Of a DNA stretch of 64,000 nucleotides, positions 62,753-64,000 are shown one piece after another. The notes below the pieces were generated by a model. It did no database searches and was not told the origin of the DNA. It was given only the letters and a program-made list of their open reading frames with translations. Source of the DNA: Paenibacillus silviterrae. Its GTDB lineage: Bacteria; Bacillota; Bacilli; Paenibacillales; NBRC-103111. Made by a program: the position numbers and the translations under genes. Location: positions 3,410,001 through 3,474,000 of the forward strand of contig NZ_JASKUT010000001.1 of assembly GCF_030167925.1 (NCBI RefSeq), given 5' to 3'. Position 1 is the first letter of the stretch. The number at the start of each line of letters is the position of its first letter.

Positions 62753-63454
62753 ATGTTGTTTCGTCGAAGCTATCGACTTCTTATCACCGGCTTATTGCTT
62801 GCAGCGCTCACCATAGGCGGTATTGTCGTGTCTCCGCATACATCCTTCTCCTTCCATACGGGGACGCTCAAATACGGCTCCCGCGGAGGGGATGTGTACG
62901 AGCTGCAGGGGCGTCTGCAGTTTATCGGGTTTTATCATGGAAGCATCGACGGAATTTACGGCTGGGGCACCTATCAAGCCGTGAGGACGTTTCAATCCCG
63001 CTTCGGCATGACGGTAGACGGTATCGCAGGTCCCCAAACGAAGGACAAGCTCTACCAGGCCACTAAGGCGTGGGTACGACCGGGAGGATACGGCCGGTTT
63101 AGCAGCAATGATGTTACGCTGCTTGCACGTGCCGTCCACGGAGAAGCCCGTGGGGAGCCTTATACGGGGCAGGTTGCGGTAGCTGCCGTCATTTTGAACC
63201 GGGTGGACAGCTCCTTGTTCCCTAACACCGTATCCGGCGTCATTTTTCAACCCGGCGCCTTCACGGCCGTTGATGACGGCCAGATCTGGCTCGAGCCCAA
63301 CACAACCAGCTATCAGGCGGTAAGGGATGCGATCGACGGCTGGGACCCTTCCGGTGGGGCGATCTATTATTTCAATCCGGTAACGGCCACCTCGAAGTGG
63401 ATCTGGAGCCGGCCGCAAATTAAGCAGATCGGCAAGCATATTTTTTGCAGATAA
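62753..63454 (+). CDS. sleB: spore cortex-lytic enzyme SleB
   Basis: The ATG at 62753 follows AGAGGGG at 8 bases, giving 233 residues. A signal peptide (about 1-30) is followed by a peptidoglycan-binding domain (LKYGSRGGDVYELQGRLQFIGFY..FGMTVDGIAGPQT). The catalytic Hydrolase_2 domain follows (LLARAVHGEARGEPYTGQVAVAAVILNRV) with the essential Glu. It is a lytic transglycosylase of the spore cortex used in germination. The usual partner ypeB does not follow; the next gene is a small LSm-like protein. Without YpeB its localisation may differ, or ypeB lies elsewhere. Confidence 0.93.
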   Translation: MLFRRSYRLLITGLLLAALTIGGIVVSPHTSFSFHTGTLKYGSRGGDVYELQGRLQFIGFYHGSIDGIYGWGTYQAVRTFQSRFGMTVDGIAGPQTKDKLYQATKAWVRPGGYGRFSSNDVTLLARAVHGEARGEPYTGQVAVAAVILNRVDSSLFPNTVSGVIFQPGAFTAVDDGQIWLEPNTTSYQAVRDAIDGWDPSGGAIYYFNPVTATSKWIWSRPQIKQIGKHIFCR

Positions 63455-63549
63455 ACTCCCATCCCTATACATTTTTCGAATAAATAGGCATTTACCCCTT
63501 CTTTACGGGACGAATAACCGATATATTGCTTGTAAAGGAGGCATGGTAA

Positions 63550-63795
63550 ATGTCTATTTATAACGAAACCTCACTTCCGGGTCTGCATACCGGGCGAGCC
63601 GGCTCCCCGAAAGCCGCATATATTCAATATTCTCTTCCGAAGTCGTTAGGCAAGCAAGTGGTGCTCTGTACGCGCGAAGGCACTTATCAAGGGCAATTAT
63701 CAAAGCTAGACCAAGATACGATCGTGATCCGGGATTTGGCACAAGAGCGGCAAATCGAAATCCGATCGATTTATGCGATTTTCGCCCAGGATTAA
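63550..63795 (+). CDS. small LSm/DUF2642-like protein
   Basis: An 81-residue protein with AAAGGAGG 8 bases before the ATG. Residues about 30-80 (LGKQVVLCTREGTYQGQLSKL, DTIVIRDLAQERQIEIRSIYAI) look like a small SH3/LSm-type barrel, as in the DUF2642 spore-associated family of Bacillus. No catalytic residues are evident. It may be a spore component, given its position after sleB. The call is by pattern only. Confidence 0.7.
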   Translation: MSIYNETSLPGLHTGRAGSPKAAYIQYSLPKSLGKQVVLCTREGTYQGQLSKLDQDTIVIRDLAQERQIEIRSIYAIFAQD

Positions 63796-63798
63796 TGA

Positions 63799-63841
63799 AA
63801 AAACAGCAGCCGATCCCCAGTAATGGCGGATCGGCTGTTTT
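63799..63841. terminator. bidirectional terminator
   Basis: AGCCGATCC (63808-63816) pairs with GGATCGGCT (63828-63836), extended by AAAAC/GTTTT with a small bulge. It serves the convergent DUF2642-like and siderophore-binding protein genes. Confidence 0.85.
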
Positions 63842-63856
63842 GCCTTGTCGTGTAAT

Positions 63857-64000
63857 TTATTTTTGTACTCCATAAAATTTGTACAGATCGTCTAGCATCA
63901 GGTTCGCTGCCTTCACTCCGCCCGCTGTGTTCCAGATGGCATCGCTCACGCGATGGGCATTGCCTGACTTCACCACGTTGAGATTTTTCCAAAGCGGGTC
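63857..64000 (-). CDS. iron-siderophore ABC transporter binding protein, C-terminal end
   Basis: Only the last 47 codons are inside the window: the frame enters at 64000 and stops at 63857. The tail reads DPLWKNLNVVKSGNAHRVSD, then IWNTAGGVKAANLMLDDLYK. This is the typical end of FecB/FhuD-type binding proteins, where the penultimate segment has W-N-x-x-GG and the last helix is MLDDLYK. It would be a lipoprotein that captures ferric siderophore; the rest lies beyond the edge. Confidence 0.78.
   Translation of the reverse strand, partial: DPLWKNLNVVKSGNAHRVSDAIWNTAGGVKAANLMLDDLYKFYGVQK

Noticed and set aside
1..64000. tRNA, rRNA or prophage genes
   Set aside because: No cloverleaf, rRNA-like stretch, integrase, terminase or capsid gene was seen; the beta-helix protein resembles tailspikes but has no phage neighbours.

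Overview
The window looks like chromosome from a spore-forming, carbohydrate-scavenging Firmicute of the Paenibacillaceae. This is inferred from moderately high GC, strong AGGAGG-type ribosome sites with GTG and TTG starts, YesM/YesN-type two-component proteins, Lpl/Ytc-type sugar permeases, many AraC regulators, and spore genes (SleB, CotF-like, YjcZ-like). No rRNA, tRNA, CRISPR array or prophage was seen. A species cannot be named from the sequence alone.

Layout. 1-9958 (minus strand) is a polysaccharide-use operon: a leaderless heparinase-II/III-like lyase, two CUT1 permeases, a lipoprotein binding protein, a terminator, then a deacetylase-like protein, a DegT-type aminotransferase and a truncated beta-propeller protein. 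10020-13454 holds housekeeping genes (phosphoesterase, methyltransferase, HAD phosphatase, a 47-residue protein). 13565-21995 (minus) is an MglBAC-type sugar importer. Upstream of it is a three-component sensor (response regulator, histidine kinase, sugar-binding lipoprotein), and a pair of 21-bp-spaced direct repeats lies before mglB. 22458-24262 is a tandem array of 113-bp hairpin repeats split by an intact IS4-family element with 25-bp ends and a 9-bp target duplication.

24477-29971 carries CsoR, an oxidoreductase, an acyltransferase/HD/membrane-protein operon, a hydrolase and an AraC regulator. 30127-38867 contains two flavoproteins, a sugar kinase, spore genes and a PhyH/AraC pair. 38934-44175 is a giant Ser/Thr kinase-ATPase-histidine kinase gene broken by one extra C. 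44212-45029 is a repeat-filled spacer. 45030-47890 is glcDF behind a TCATC-T-GATGA operator. 48146-50050 encodes a leaderless parallel beta-helix protein behind a near-consensus sigma-K promoter.

The right end has GNAT, YiaAB, GntR, MurI and PAS-GGDEF genes. It also has a GH105-containing pair with a divergent AraC gene and 21-bp-spaced repeats, an isomerase/PhyH pair with a divergent AraC gene, a GH26-like enzyme, SleB behind a sigma-G-like promoter, a small LSm-like protein, and the C-terminus of a siderophore-binding protein.

Main themes: (i) repeated modules of sugar catabolic genes plus a local AraC-type regulator, with visible operator repeats in two cases; (ii) spore genes with recognisable late sigma-factor promoters, including one unexpected spore candidate; (iii) structured extragenic repeats, one array datable relative to an IS insertion.
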